A stretch of DNA of 64,000 nt from Salinivirgaceae bacterium (GCA_017527435.1 JAFXQB010000001.1:192696-256695), one strand, 5' to 3'. Counted from the stretch's first letter, positions 46,157 through 55,718 are shown. Numbers and translations: made by a program. The notes: generated from the letters alone by a model not told the origin.

Positions 46157-46682
46157 AGCGCATCTTCCTAAACACTTCCCAAAGCGCAATTCCAGCGCTC
46201 ACCGAAATGTTGAACGAGTGCTTGGTGCCCACTTGCGGAATCTCAATGCTACCGTCGCTGGCATCGACAACTTCCTGCGCCACGCCGTTCACTTCGTGGC
46301 CAAAGATGAGAGCATACTTCTGCCCCACTGCTGGCACAAAATCCTGCAAGGCAATGCTGCCTTCAACCTGCTCAACCGACAGAATGGTGTAACCTTCGGC
46401 CCGCAGTTCGGCAACAGCGTCGAGCGTTGATGCAAAATGCTTCCACTCAACCGATTCGGTGGCGCCAAGTGCCGTTTTGTTGATGTCTTTGTTGGGCGGT
46501 GTGGCCACTATTCCGCACAGGCAGAGACGCTCGGCACCCAGGCAGTCGGCCGTGCGGAACACCGAGCCCACATTATTGGCGCTGCGCACATTGTCGAGCA
46601 CAATGGCCACTGGCATTTTTGCGACGCGGCGGTACTCCTCAACCGTCAGCCGCCCAAGTTCGTCGTTTGTGAGTTTACGCAT
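46140..46682 (-). CDS. TrmH/SpoU-family RNA 2'-O-methyltransferase
   Basis: SPOUT methyltransferase of 180 residues. The knot signatures are VRSANNVGSVFRTAD, FGHEVNGVAQEV and PQVGTKHSFNISVSAGIALWEV, which carry the catalytic Arg, the SAM-binding glycine loop and the NxS motif. Lacks an N-terminal L30e-like domain, which makes it a short member (tRNA rather than large rRNA more likely). Target nucleotide unknown. Start at 46682 by family alignment (MRKLTNDELGRL); ATG 46688 is two codons upstream. Confidence 0.92.
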   Translation of the reverse strand: MRKLTNDELGRLTVEEYRRVAKMPVAIVLDNVRSANNVGSVFRTADCLGAERLCLCGIVATPPNKDINKTALGATESVEWKHFASTLDAVAELRAEGYTILSVEQVEGSIALQDFVPAVGQKYALIFGHEVNGVAQEVVDASDGSIEIPQVGTKHSFNISVSAGIALWEVFRKMRFTTPS

Positions 46683-46691
46683 AATCAAATT

Positions 46692-46811
46692 ATTGAATTA
46701 CTGATGGATTGAATCACTGAAAGTTTGACTGATTGAATCATCGAAGGACTGATTTATTGTGTCATTCACACATTCAATCCTTCACGCATTCAGTTATTCA
46801 GTCCTTCAATC
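46692..46811 (-). repeat. Short-word repeat tract (GATTGAA family) running into a gene end
   Basis: On the minus strand: GATTGAAGGACTGAATAACTGA, shown here in two parts as GATTGAAGGA and CTGAATAACTGA, then further GGATTGAA, CTGATTGAATCA and similar words. The first part encodes the last residues of the DUF2752 protein (MIEGLNN and stop). The words GGATTGAATAACTGA at 62405-62419 match 14 of 15 bases. Confidence 0.6.
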
Positions 46812-47194
46812 ATCTGCCCCATCGCCATCGGCGCAAAGGCGCACAAAAATAGTAAAGTTGAGATTATGGCGTCGGTAAGAATCAGCGGACGGCGTTTGTC
46901 AGCGCAGAAAATGTAAATCGCGCTAAACGCAATACGCATAATGAGTTGCACGATAAAAAACGCAATAATGCCGACTGAATAACGGTTGAATTGCAAGGCC
47001 GCGTCCAGATTTCCGCGCATCAGTTCCGACAAGGCGCGCTGAAGGCCCGTACTGGTGAACGTACCTGGCGCTAGGGCGTGAACAGGATAATCGCCATCGG
47101 ACGAAAAAATGCCGAAGTATGCCAGCACTGCTGCCAATACCACGGCAAATATCAGATTACAAATAATATACGGTTCGCGCCAAGCGTTACGCAT
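46790..47194 (-). CDS. DUF2752-family membrane protein (cysteine-less)
   Basis: Membrane protein of 134 residues with three to four helices. The arrangement YPVHALAPGTFTSTGLQRALSELMRGNLDAAL matches the DUF2752 core, in which the usual CPxCGxTRA motif is replaced by TFTSTGLQRA, so the cysteines are absent. Start set at ATG 47194, which shares its A with the TGA stop of the upstream gene (TGATG); a longer frame from 47395 only reads the neighbour in another frame. The last residues derive from a repeat tract. Function unknown. Confidence 0.8.
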   Translation of the reverse strand: MRNAWREPYIICNLIFAVVLAAVLAYFGIFSSDGDYPVHALAPGTFTSTGLQRALSELMRGNLDAALQFNRYSVGIIAFFIVQLIMRIAFSAIYIFCADKRRPLILTDAIISTLLFLCAFAPMAMGQMIEGLNN

Positions 47195-47712
47195 CACTTC
47201 TTCTTCCGCGTGGCAATGTCCATATTCATTTTTTTCCCGTTCTCGTCGGTTATCGACATTTTGACAATAGTGTCGTTCGGGTTTATATCGAGATGCACGC
47301 TTGCAGGATTGTTCATACTGTCGAGAATGGCGCCAAGACGCACCATTGTGCTGTCGGTACCTTCGAATATCTCTTCGTCGGTCTCGATTCTCCACTCGAA
47401 ATTGTTTTTGAAATCGTTGAAAATATTTTTCTCACGGACATCCATCTTGAAAACCGCCGTCATCCAAGCGATGATGAAAATCAGCGCGAAAGCCGATGTT
47501 ACGATTCCCGTGACGGCCATCCCCACCGACGCACCGCCCTCAACAGCCTGCTTGCACGATATGCAGCCAAGCACCAGTGCCACAACCGCTATCGGCAAAA
47601 AAGCCATTCCAACGCACGGTATCATACTGAATATTACCGCAACTATTCCGCAAACCATTGAAGCAATGCCCAATCCGCGTCCGTTTTGTTTCTTCTGTGT
47701 TTCCATAGTCAA
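47194..47712 (-). CDS. DUF4190-like membrane protein
   Basis: Protein of 172 residues with two membrane helices (GLGIASMVCGIVAVIFSMIPC and a second around 65-85, MAVTGIVTSAFALIFIIAW) matching the DUF4190 pattern, then an exported or cytosolic domain of about 80 residues (MKDVREKNIFNDF-like, STMVRLGAILDSM). Start at 47712 or 47706 (METQKK). Coupled by TGATG to the DUF2752 gene; the pair is common in Bacteroidota. Function not known. Confidence 0.8.
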   Translation of the reverse strand: MTMETQKKQNGRGLGIASMVCGIVAVIFSMIPCVGMAFLPIAVVALVLGCISCKQAVEGGASVGMAVTGIVTSAFALIFIIAWMTAVFKMDVREKNIFNDFKNNFEWRIETDEEIFEGTDSTMVRLGAILDSMNNPASVHLDINPNDTIVKMSITDENGKKMNMDIATRKKK

Positions 47713-47769
47713 TCATTTTTTTGTTCAAAACCGATATAAAGACGAAGGCGGCGGGGGAATGTTACACTG

Positions 47770-50700
47770 CTAACTGTTTTTTTCTTCTAATTTCTGCAAA
47801 AGCCCCAGCGCCTTCTCTACTGTCCGCACGCCGTCGAACGAGAGCACGAGTTTGCCGTTTTTCTCCTGCATCTGGCAGGTGCTGCGGTAGCGCTGCACGT
47901 TGCCGATGATGGTTGTGAACTGCGGCGACTGGTAGAAAACCGAATTCTGGTCGCTGACGAAACTGATGGTCATCTTGCCGTTTTTCAGCATTATACGCTC
48001 CATTCCAAGCCCAACGGCTATCCAGCGCAGGCGCACAACCTGAAGCAATTCGAGAATTGATTGCGGCACGGGGCCGAAACGGTCGGTCAGTTCCGAAACA
48101 AAGGCTGCAATGGCTGCCTCGTCCTGCAGCGAGTCGATGCGGCGATAGAGATTGATGCGCTCTGATACGTTCTCGACGTAACTGTCGGGAATGAGCAGTT
48201 CCATATCGGTATCGACGTGACAATCAGCCACAAACTGAATCTCATCGAACACCGACGTGTCGGTTGGCGAGCCATCGGCTTGACCGCTCTTCACCTCGCT
48301 TTCAAGTTCCGACTCCTTAAGTTCGACAAGTGCCTCGTCGAGAATCTTCTGATAGGTTTCAAAGCCCAAATCGCCGATGAAGCCGCTCTGCTCGGCGCCC
48401 AGCAGATTGCCCGCTCCGCGGATGTCAAGGTCTTGCAGCGACAGGTTCAGGCCGCTACCCAACTCGCTGAAGTCCTCGATGGCCTTCAGGCGGCGGCGCG
48501 CCTCGTCGGTGAGCGTCTCGGGCGGGGGCGAGAAAATATAGCAGAAAGCCTTGCGGTTCGAGCGCCCAACGCGGCCTCGCAACTGATGCATATCGCTCAA
48601 TCCGTAGCGCTCGCCGTCGTTGATAATGATGGTGTTGGCGTTCGGAATGTCGAGCCCCGACTCGATAATTGTCGTCGAAACCAGCACATCGTACTTGCCC
48701 TCCATAAAATCGAGCATAATCTGCTCCAGCGTGTTGCCGTCCATCTGACCGTGAGCCGTAATCACGCGGGCCTGCGGCACAAGGCGCGTCAGCATTCCCG
48801 CGATTTTCGGCAACTGCTCAATGCGGTTATTGATGAAGAACACCTGCCCGCCGCGGTTCAGTTCGAAACTGACGGCCTCCTTTATGATGCCTTCGTCGAA
48901 CGTATGTACCTCTGTCAGAATAGGTTGGCGGTTAGGCGGCGGTGTGCTGATGACCGACAGGTCGCGGGCGCCCATCAGCGAGAATTGCAGAGTGCGCGGA
49001 ATTGGCGTGGCCGTCAAGGTCAGCGTATCCACATTAACTTTCAATTGTTTAAGTTTTTCTTTCACGCCGACGCCGAATTTCTGCTCCTCGTCAACAATCA
49101 GCAAACCTAAATCTTTGAATTTCACGCTCTTGCCAATCAGTTTATGTGTGCCGATGACGATATTCAACTCACCGCTCTCGAGCCGCGCCAAAATGTCTTT
49201 CTGCTCCTTCGCGGTGCGCAGACGGCTCAAATAATCGACTGTGCAAGGCATATCGGCCAGACGCGCTTTGAACGTCTTGTAGTGCTGCATTGCCAGAATA
49301 GTTGTAGGCACAAGCACCGCAACTTGCTTATTATCAGCCACTGCCTTGAACGCGGCGCGGATGGCCACTTCGGTCTTGCCGAACCCGACATCGCCGCACA
49401 CCAAGCGGTCCATCGGCATTGTGCTCTCCATATCGGCCTTCACGGCTTGCGTGGCTTTCATCTGGTCGGGCGTGTCCTCGTACATAAACGACGCCTCAAG
49501 TTGCTGATTCATAAACGTGTCGGGCGAGAAAGCAAAGCCCTTCTGCGCCTTGCGCTGCGCATAGAGTTTGATAAGGTCCTTGGCAATGTCCTTGACCTTG
49601 CTCTTTGTGGTGGCCTTGAGCCGCTGCCAGGCACCCGAGCCCAGTTTGTGAACGGTTGGCACTTCGGCGTCCTTGCCTTTGTATTTCGATATGCGGTGCA
49701 GCGAGTGGATGCTCACGAAAAGCACATCGTTATCCCTATAAATCAGTTTGATAGACTCCTGATACTTGCCGTTGATTTCCACCTTCTGAAGTCCGCCGAA
49801 ACGGCCGATGCCATGATCGATGTGAACCACGTAATCGCCTATGTGCAAGTTATTTAGTTCGGCCAAAGTGATTGACTCGCGCTTGTTGAACCCCGTTTTG
49901 ACATTGTAGCGGTGGAAACGCTCAAAAATTTGATGGTCAGTAAAATAGCAGATTTTCAGTTCGTTGTCGACAAAACCTTCGTTCAGTGTTTTCAGCACGG
50001 GAACAAATTTTGTCCGTATTCCGCGGTCTTTGAAAATCGATGACAGGCGGTCGTTTTGTGCCTGATTATCAGATAGAATATGAATCCGATAGCCGCGGTC
50101 GGTATAGTCGTCGAGCGTTTGGGCGAGCAAGTCGAAATTCTTGTGGAAGACGGGCTGCACGGTGGTGTCAAACTTGATTGGCACGCCGCGCTTGTCGAGC
50201 ATCTTGCCGCCCCACTCGCCGTAGGTCCGCGTGGCCACAAGTTTGTAGAATTGGTCGCCGTTGAGCGCCATCTGCGAGATGGTTTCGGCGTCGGCACGCT
50301 CGGCTGCGTTTGTGCAGATGGTGTTTATCCGTTCAATGGCAACCGCCAGATTATTAAAGAAATAAACGGTAGAATCGCTGAAAAAATCGGTAATCGGAAT
50401 CCGCACGTCGCCCATCTCGCGGTCGTGGATGTTGGGGATGATGGTGACGCGGTCGGGCGTGTCTTTAGTCAACTGACTTTCAATATCGAAGGTGCGGATG
50501 CTGTCAACATCATCGCAAAAAAAATCGAGACGGAACGGCATCTCATCGGCAAACGAAAAAACATCGATTATGCTTCCGCGAACCGAGTATTGGCCAGGCT
50601 CATAGACGAAATCGACGCGCTCGAAACCGTAATCGTGCAGCAACTCAACCAGAAAATCGTGCGAGAGCGTGTCGCCCTTGCTGATGACAAAGGTGTTCGA

Positions 50701-51117
50701 CGCCAGTTTTTCGGGCGAAACTACCCTTTCCATCACGGCTTCGGGATAGGTGACCACAATCATCGGGCTTTGCGCCGACGCCACCTTGCCCAGCACGTCG
50801 GTGCGCAGCAGAATGTTGCTGCTGTCGGTGCGCTCGTGGTCCATCGACCGCTGATACGACGACGGCATAAACTCGATGTCGGCCGTGCCCAGAATGGTCT
50901 GCAAATCGTTATACAGATAGGCCGCCGATTCCATATCGGCTTCAACCAGCACCATCGGCCGCCGCTGCAGCCTGAACGCCGCCCCCAGCACCATCGCCAC
51001 CGACGAGCCTTTGAGCCCCTTGAGCGACACCACCGCCTGCCGCTCGGCAAGCGCCTGCACCAGCGACTTGACGCCGCGGTGACCTTCCCATTCCGATATT
51101 AGTTGTGTCGGTTCCAA
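47770..51117 (-). CDS. mfd: Transcription-repair coupling factor
   Basis: Large ATPase of about 1115 residues that removes RNA polymerase stalled at DNA damage and recruits UvrA. Order: UvrB-like domain with VSLKGLKGSSVAMVLG at the start, the polymerase-interaction domain (GDYVVHIDHGIGRF), RecG-like helicase domains with Walker A GDVGFGKTEVA and DEEQ box IVDEEQKFG, and the C-terminal TRCF domain. The start is placed at TTG 51117 (MEPTQLISEWEGHRG by family alignment). An ATG at 51168 would lie in the previous gene's terminator and upstream of the promoter box at 51139. Monocistronic. Confidence 0.95.
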   Translation of the reverse strand: MEPTQLISEWEGHRGVKSLVQALAERQAVVSLKGLKGSSVAMVLGAAFRLQRRPMVLVEADMESAAYLYNDLQTILGTADIEFMPSSYQRSMDHERTDSSNILLRTDVLGKVASAQSPMIVVTYPEAVMERVVSPEKLASNTFVISKGDTLSHDFLVELLHDYGFERVDFVYEPGQYSVRGSIIDVFSFADEMPFRLDFFCDDVDSIRTFDIESQLTKDTPDRVTIIPNIHDREMGDVRIPITDFFSDSTVYFFNNLAVAIERINTICTNAAERADAETISQMALNGDQFYKLVATRTYGEWGGKMLDKRGVPIKFDTTVQPVFHKNFDLLAQTLDDYTDRGYRIHILSDNQAQNDRLSSIFKDRGIRTKFVPVLKTLNEGFVDNELKICYFTDHQIFERFHRYNVKTGFNKRESITLAELNNLHIGDYVVHIDHGIGRFGGLQKVEINGKYQESIKLIYRDNDVLFVSIHSLHRISKYKGKDAEVPTVHKLGSGAWQRLKATTKSKVKDIAKDLIKLYAQRKAQKGFAFSPDTFMNQQLEASFMYEDTPDQMKATQAVKADMESTMPMDRLVCGDVGFGKTEVAIRAAFKAVADNKQVAVLVPTTILAMQHYKTFKARLADMPCTVDYLSRLRTAKEQKDILARLESGELNIVIGTHKLIGKSVKFKDLGLLIVDEEQKFGVGVKEKLKQLKVNVDTLTLTATPIPRTLQFSLMGARDLSVISTPPPNRQPILTEVHTFDEGIIKEAVSFELNRGGQVFFINNRIEQLPKIAGMLTRLVPQARVITAHGQMDGNTLEQIMLDFMEGKYDVLVSTTIIESGLDIPNANTIIINDGERYGLSDMHQLRGRVGRSNRKAFCYIFSPPPETLTDEARRRLKAIEDFSELGSGLNLSLQDLDIRGAGNLLGAEQSGFIGDLGFETYQKILDEALVELKESELESEVKSGQADGSPTDTSVFDEIQFVADCHVDTDMELLIPDSYVENVSERINLYRRIDSLQDEAAIAAFVSELTDRFGPVPQSILELLQVVRLRWIAVGLGMERIMLKNGKMTISFVSDQNSVFYQSPQFTTIIGNVQRYRSTCQMQEKNGKLVLSFDGVRTVEKALGLLQKLEEKNS

Positions 51118-51138
51118 AATTCTGCCGTTTTGCGGGGG

Positions 51139-51146
51139 CAAAAATA
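51139..51146 (-). promoter_or_regulatory. Bacteroides -7 box of mfd
   Basis: TATTTTTG on the minus strand, exact consensus; transcription would start near 51132, some 15 nt before the TTG start. It sits directly after the terminator of the upstream gene. Confidence 0.6.
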
Positions 51147-51150
51147 GGGG

Positions 51151-51190
51151 AAAAATAAAAAGCCGCACCCGACAAAATCGAATGCGGCTT
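51151..51190 (-). terminator. Rho-independent terminator of the DUF975 gene
   Basis: On the minus strand: AAGCCGCA / TGCGGCTT stem, 15-nt loop, then TTTTATTTTT. Confidence 0.9.
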
Positions 51191-51212
51191 AAAACATCTA
51201 TATTCCAATGCG

Positions 51213-51821
51213 TTATGCCACAGTGCGATTTGCAAATTCGGCCTTAACATCCTCATAGAAAGCGGCGTACGAAGTCGTAATGTATGGCAACAACCACAGA
51301 TAGCCAATGCCCAATGTGAACACGCACAAGAACGCCCAACCAATGAACGACAACTCAAGGCAGAACAAATCCCATTTGTGCCCGTCCATCATGGCCATAC
51401 TCAACTCAATGGCCTCGTTGTTCTTCATATTCGGGTTATCCTTAAGAATGAACGGGGTCATGGCGTAGGCCAATCCTTTGATAACTCCAGGAATAATGAA
51501 CAGCAGAGTCCACAAGAATGTGTACACATACATCAAAAGAATTGTAACCCAAAGGCGCGATTCTTTGAAGAAATCGAAGATGCAGCCAACCTGAACTTCT
51601 TCTCCAGTACGTAACATTGTCAGAAAACCGACATAGTAACCAGCTGAGAGAACAACTGTTGCAATAATCGCAATAATATTCAACCCCGGAATAATTCCAA
51701 GAATTCCACTTGCTGCACATGAAATTACCATAAGAACAAGCGTAGTAAGTACTGCGTTACCCCATTTCCCTTTGAGAGCGGCAGCCGCTGTGGCGCGCAT
51801 CTCTTTTGCACATTTAATCAT
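51213..51821 (-). CDS. DUF975-family membrane protein
   Basis: Integral membrane protein of 202 residues with five to six helices. It matches the DUF975 family: N-terminal AAAALKGKWGNAVLTTL, a central GFLTMLRTGEEVQVGCIFDFF loop and C-terminal LPYITTSYAAFYEDVK. The family occurs in Firmicutes and Bacteroidota with no agreed function. Ends with a terminator just before the mfd promoter. Confidence 0.88.
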   Translation of the reverse strand: MIKCAKEMRATAAAALKGKWGNAVLTTLVLMVISCAASGILGIIPGLNIIAIIATVVLSAGYYVGFLTMLRTGEEVQVGCIFDFFKESRLWVTILLMYVYTFLWTLLFIIPGVIKGLAYAMTPFILKDNPNMKNNEAIELSMAMMDGHKWDLFCLELSFIGWAFLCVFTLGIGYLWLLPYITTSYAAFYEDVKAEFANRTVA

Positions 51822-51876
51822 AAAATAGAATTAGTTATTAGTTAAAAATAATTTAAACGCCCTAAAATACAAATAA

Positions 51877-52104
51877 TTATTGTTTCACCAACGGCCAGAT
51901 GAGTTTTTCCAATCCGTTGGCTTTGATTTCATACATCAGCTGCAGCTGAGCGCCGATTTTCCCTAGCGGGAAGCCTTTCTGCGCATACCAGGCAAGATAT
52001 GGCTCGGGCAGTTCAATGAGCAGTCGGCCTTCGTAACGGCCGTATGGCATACGGGTGTTGGCGAGCTCGATGAGCTGTTGGCGGTCGGGTGCGGCAGGTT
52101 GCAT
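51877..52104 (-). CDS. DUF3820-family small protein
   Basis: Protein of 75 residues containing the DUF3820 core MPYGRYEGRLLIELPEPYL, then WYAQKGFPLGKIG. In related proteins the motif is linked to exonuclease or nucleic-acid context, but a role is not established. Upstream region (52107-52140) is a short-word repeat tract. Confidence 0.85.
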   Translation of the reverse strand: MQPAAPDRQQLIELANTRMPYGRYEGRLLIELPEPYLAWYAQKGFPLGKIGAQLQLMYEIKANGLEKLIWPLVKQ

Positions 52105-52106
52105 TT

Positions 52107-52140
52107 TAGTTAGGATTTAGAATTTAACAATTAGGATTTT
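52107..52140. repeat. Short-word repeat tract upstream of the DUF3820 gene
   Basis: TTAGGATTTAGAATTTAA and TTAGGATTTT, same words as 37262-37312 and 55621-55690. Confidence 0.5.
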
Positions 52141-52217
52141 CTTCAATTCCTTTTTTTGTTTTTGAAATCGATAGTAAAAATACAATAATACGGAATGTGT
52201 TGGTGTTGAAAATAAGG

Positions 52218-52248
52218 TTTGTCAACAACCAAAAGAAACGTATTTTTG
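52218..52248 (+). promoter_or_regulatory. Bacteroides-type promoter of lptB
   Basis: TTTG, 19 bp, TATTTTTG: the best promoter match in the window. The ATG is 20 bp downstream. Confidence 0.85.
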
Positions 52249-52267
52249 CACCAATACTATTCCGAAG

Positions 52268-52993
52268 ATGAAACTTATTGCTGAACATTTAGTGAAACGC
52301 TACGGCAGCCGCACGGTGGTGAAAGACGTGTCGTTTCAAGCCGAAAAGGGCGAGATTGTGGGGCTTCTGGGGCCGAACGGCGCCGGCAAGACCACATCGT
52401 TCTATATGATTGTGGGACTGATTACGCCCAACGGTGGCAACATCTATCTCGACGACCTGAACGTGACGAAAGAACCCATCTACAAGCGCGCGAAACTCGG
52501 CATCGGCTATCTGGCGCAAGAAGCGTCGGTGTTCCGCAAACTGAGCGTTGAAGACAACATAATGTCGATTCTTGAGATGACCGACCTGACCAAAGAGCAG
52601 CAGAAGGAAAAACTTGAGTCGCTGCTGACCGAGTTCAGCCTGCACCATATCCGCAAGAGCCTTGGAATCCAACTGTCGGGCGGCGAGCGGCGGCGGACCG
52701 AGATTGCTCGCGCTCTGGCCATCGACCCGTCGTTCATCTTGCTCGATGAGCCGTTTGCGGGCGTTGACCCGATTGCCGTTGAAGACATCCAACGCATTGT
52801 GCGCCAACTGAAAGATCGCGGTATTGGCGTCATCATCACCGACCACAACGTGCAGGAAACGCTCTGCATCACCGACCGCACCTATCTGCTCTACGACGGC
52901 CGCATTATGAAGGAAGGCTCGGCCCGTGAACTGGCTGACGATGAAGAAGTTCGCCGCGTTTATCTGGGGCAGAATTTCGTGTTGAGAGAGTGA
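52268..52993 (+). CDS. lptB: LPS export ABC transporter ATP-binding protein
   Basis: ATPase of 241 residues energising lipopolysaccharide extraction with LptF/LptG. Walker [10 protein letters not shown], LptB-specific [17 protein letters not shown] in the Q-loop region, signature LSGGERRR, Walker [14 protein letters not shown] and switch His in ITDHNV. Ends LREY-like (FVLRE). Starts its own transcription unit from a strong promoter; the permease partner seen in this window is far away at 25704. Confidence 0.95.
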   Translation: MKLIAEHLVKRYGSRTVVKDVSFQAEKGEIVGLLGPNGAGKTTSFYMIVGLITPNGGNIYLDDLNVTKEPIYKRAKLGIGYLAQEASVFRKLSVEDNIMSILEMTDLTKEQQKEKLESLLTEFSLHHIRKSLGIQLSGGERRRTEIARALAIDPSFILLDEPFAGVDPIAVEDIQRIVRQLKDRGIGVIITDHNVQETLCITDRTYLLYDGRIMKEGSARELADDEEVRRVYLGQNFVLRE

Positions 52994-53032
52994 TTATTAA
53001 AGGGAAGAGGTGTATGTTTAGAGGTAAGAAAT

Positions 53033-55555
53033 GTGGTTTATTACTTCAAATGTTCCCGATTGTTGTCTGTAGTCCAAAAAGAAAAAAACACGAAACTGAA
53101 ACTTAACATATTACTAGCCATTCTGCTCTGCGCCGTGCAACTTTCGGCACAAGTCACTCGCATCCGCGGAACGGTGGTCGATGACGAGAGCGGCGAGCCA
53201 ATGCCGTTTGTGAACGTGGCCGTGAAGGGCACACAGATTGGCACCATCACAAGCGTTGACGGCACATTCTTCATCGAGACGCGCGAGCGAGTGGACACAC
53301 TACTGGTGTCGTTTATGGGGTACAAAACGTTCAGAACTGCGCTGAAGATTGGTAATTATCAAGAACTTAGCATCAGACTGCAGCCCGACAACATTGTAAT
53401 GGACGAGATTGTGGTGCACCCTGGCGAGAATCCCGCCTTCCGCATTCTGCGCGAGATTAACGAAAACAAGGCTCGAAACAACCCGATGCGCCAGTCGCTC
53501 TACACCTACGAGGTTTACAACAAAATGGAACTCGACATTAACAACATCTCTGAAGAATACAAAAACCAAAAGATTTTCAAGAAGTTTCAATTCATTTTCG
53601 ATTATATCGACACATCGGCAATAACAGGAAAAACCTTCTTGCCAGTGTTCATAACCGAAACATTGTCAGACTATTACTACCAAAAGAACCCCAAGCGCGA
53701 GAAAGAGGTGATAAAGGCGAGCCGCATCTCGGGCACCGAGGACGATATGGTGTCGGAATTTACGGGCAAGATGTATCTGGATTTCAACATCTACGACAAT
53801 TTTGTGCCGATTCTGGGGCACGATTTTGTGAGCCCGATTGCGAACATTGGCCGCGTGTACTACAAATATTACTTGATTGACAGCACTTTCCGCGACAATC
53901 GCTGGTGCTATCAGATTTCGTTCAAGCCCAAACGCAAGCAGGAACCCACGTTCACGGGCTACTTCTGGGTGCACGACACCACGTTTGCCATCGAGAGTTA
54001 CAAAATCCGCATTTCCGAGGGCGTGAATATCAACTTTGTGTCGGATTTTGTGGCCGAGCAGTCGTTTACGTATGTCGATGATTCTGTGTGGTTTCCGAAG
54101 AAGCAGGAACTGTTTGTCGATTTCTCGGTGACGCAGAAAGACTACGGTTTTTTCGGGCGCAAAACCACGTCGTACAGCAACATAAACATTCACCCCGACC
54201 TGCCCGAAAAGACTTTCTCGGCATCGGCGCCGACCGAAACCGTGCTGCTCGACGACGCAATGCAGAAATCGACCGACGACTGGGACCACCTGCGCCACGA
54301 GGAATTGAGCCAGCGCGAGAAGGACATTTATGTGATGGTGGACTCGGTGCGCGAGGTGCCGATGTTCAACAACATCGTCAAACTTGTAAATGCCTTTATA
54401 ACAGGCTATTGGGAAAGCGGATATGTCGAAATCGGACCATACTACACACTCTACAGTTTCAACCCAATCGAGGGTAGCCGTTTCAAATTGAGTCTGCGCA
54501 CCAGCAACTTATTCAGTACCAGGCATATGCTTTACGGCCACCTTGCCTACGGCACCCGCGACCGCAAACTGAAGTACGGTCTGGGCTTCACCGAAATGTT
54601 CAGCAAGATGCCCCGACGGTGCGCCAACATCTACTATTTTCACGACAACGAGCAACTCGGCCTGACCGACAACGCTTTTTTGAGCGACAACATCCTGTCG
54701 TCGCTGTTTGCGCGCGAGCAGAACGACAAACTCACCATTGTGAACGAGGGCGGCGCCTACTACGACCACGAGTGGTTTGCGGGCTTCTCAACCAAGTTCA
54801 AGGTGCGCCACAAGCAGATTTACGCGTCGGAAACGGTGCCTTTCCAAATGTACGACGAGAAACTGCGTGACACAGTGAATGTTACCAGCCTGCGCACGAC
54901 CGAATTGTCGGTAAATTTCCGATTCGCCTACAACGAGAAGTTTATTATGGGCGAGTTCGAGCGCCGCAGCCTTGGCACCGACTACCCGATTTTCAACATC
55001 GGGCTGACCGTCGGTGTGCCAAACATAATGAACAGTAAATATGAGTATTACAAGCTTCACGCGAGTATGGAACAAACTGTGCCGCTGAAGCCGCTGGGCG
55101 ATTTGCGCTACGTTATCGACGCGGGAAAAACTTTTGGCAAGGCGCCGTTCCCGTTCCAGCAACTGCACGAAGGCAACCAAACCTACGCCTACGATGAGTA
55201 TGCCTTCAACCTGATGAACTACTACGAGTTTGTGAGCGACCAGTACGTCACCCTTATGCTCGAACATCACTTTAAGGGATTGTTTCTGAACCACATACCG
55301 CTAATGCGACGGCTCAAATGGCGCGAGGTGGCCACTGGCAAGATTCTGGTCGGCGATTTTGCGCACCGCACCAACGACGACCTGTTCTTCCCCACCACGC
55401 TCAACACTCTGCACAAGCCGTACGCCGAAGCAGGCGTCGGTATCGAAAACATTTTCAAGTTTTTCCGCGTCGATGCCATCTGGCGTCTCACCTATCTCGA
55501 CCACGAAGATGTGCTGCCGTTCGGAATTTTGGCGAAGATGCAGTTGAGGTTCTAA
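53033..55555 (+). CDS. DUF5686 outer-membrane protein with CarboxypepD_reg-like domain
   Basis: Protein of up to 840 residues. Signal peptide (LKLNILLAILLCAVQLSAQ), a CarboxypepD_reg-like beta-sandwich (IRGTVVDDESGEPMPFVNVA, about 43-125) and a DUF5686 region that predicts a beta-barrel, ending in Phe (LAKMQLRF). Conserved in Bacteroidota; role unknown. No ATG fits: the frame opens at GTG 53033, whereas TTG 53060 or 53063 gives a shorter leader to the signal peptide (MSVVQKEKNTKLKLN). True start uncertain. It follows lptB without a terminator, so it may be cotranscribed with an envelope gene. Confidence 0.88.
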   Translation: MVYYFKCSRLLSVVQKEKNTKLKLNILLAILLCAVQLSAQVTRIRGTVVDDESGEPMPFVNVAVKGTQIGTITSVDGTFFIETRERVDTLLVSFMGYKTFRTALKIGNYQELSIRLQPDNIVMDEIVVHPGENPAFRILREINENKARNNPMRQSLYTYEVYNKMELDINNISEEYKNQKIFKKFQFIFDYIDTSAITGKTFLPVFITETLSDYYYQKNPKREKEVIKASRISGTEDDMVSEFTGKMYLDFNIYDNFVPILGHDFVSPIANIGRVYYKYYLIDSTFRDNRWCYQISFKPKRKQEPTFTGYFWVHDTTFAIESYKIRISEGVNINFVSDFVAEQSFTYVDDSVWFPKKQELFVDFSVTQKDYGFFGRKTTSYSNINIHPDLPEKTFSASAPTETVLLDDAMQKSTDDWDHLRHEELSQREKDIYVMVDSVREVPMFNNIVKLVNAFITGYWESGYVEIGPYYTLYSFNPIEGSRFKLSLRTSNLFSTRHMLYGHLAYGTRDRKLKYGLGFTEMFSKMPRRCANIYYFHDNEQLGLTDNAFLSDNILSSLFAREQNDKLTIVNEGGAYYDHEWFAGFSTKFKVRHKQIYASETVPFQMYDEKLRDTVNVTSLRTTELSVNFRFAYNEKFIMGEFERRSLGTDYPIFNIGLTVGVPNIMNSKYEYYKLHASMEQTVPLKPLGDLRYVIDAGKTFGKAPFPFQQLHEGNQTYAYDEYAFNLMNYYEFVSDQYVTLMLEHHFKGLFLNHIPLMRRLKWREVATGKILVGDFAHRTNDDLFFPTTLNTLHKPYAEAGVGIENIFKFFRVDAIWRLTYLDHEDVLPFGILAKMQLRF

Positions 55556-55620
55556 AAGATGGTGAATCGGTGAATCGTTTTTTGGATAAAGACGAAACGC
55601 GCCACATCTGTACAATATCA

Positions 55621-55690
55621 TTCAATCCTAATTCAAAAATCATAATTCCTAAATCCTACCTTCTAATCCTAAATTCAAAATTAATTTTCT
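55621..55690 (-). repeat. Short-word repeat tract between the DUF5686 and deoxynucleoside kinase genes
   Basis: Minus strand reads TTTTGAATTTAGGATTAG, TAGGATTTAGGAATTATG and TGAATTAGGATTGAA. It shares an exact 14-mer with the tract before clpX. Confidence 0.6.
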
Positions 55691-55718
55691 ATTTTAGTCG
55701 CAACTAAAAACTGACACT

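Noticed and set aside
46790..47395. Extended DUF2752 reading frame from 47395
   Set aside because: The first 67 codons only read the coupled DUF4190-like gene in another frame (Arg/Tyr/His-rich, no domain).
48217..49110. Long open frame of about 300 codons on the plus strand
   Set aside because: It is fully antisense to mfd and its product (Arg/His/Gln/Leu-rich, no domain) is the mirror of high-GC codons. Same for 50080-51102.
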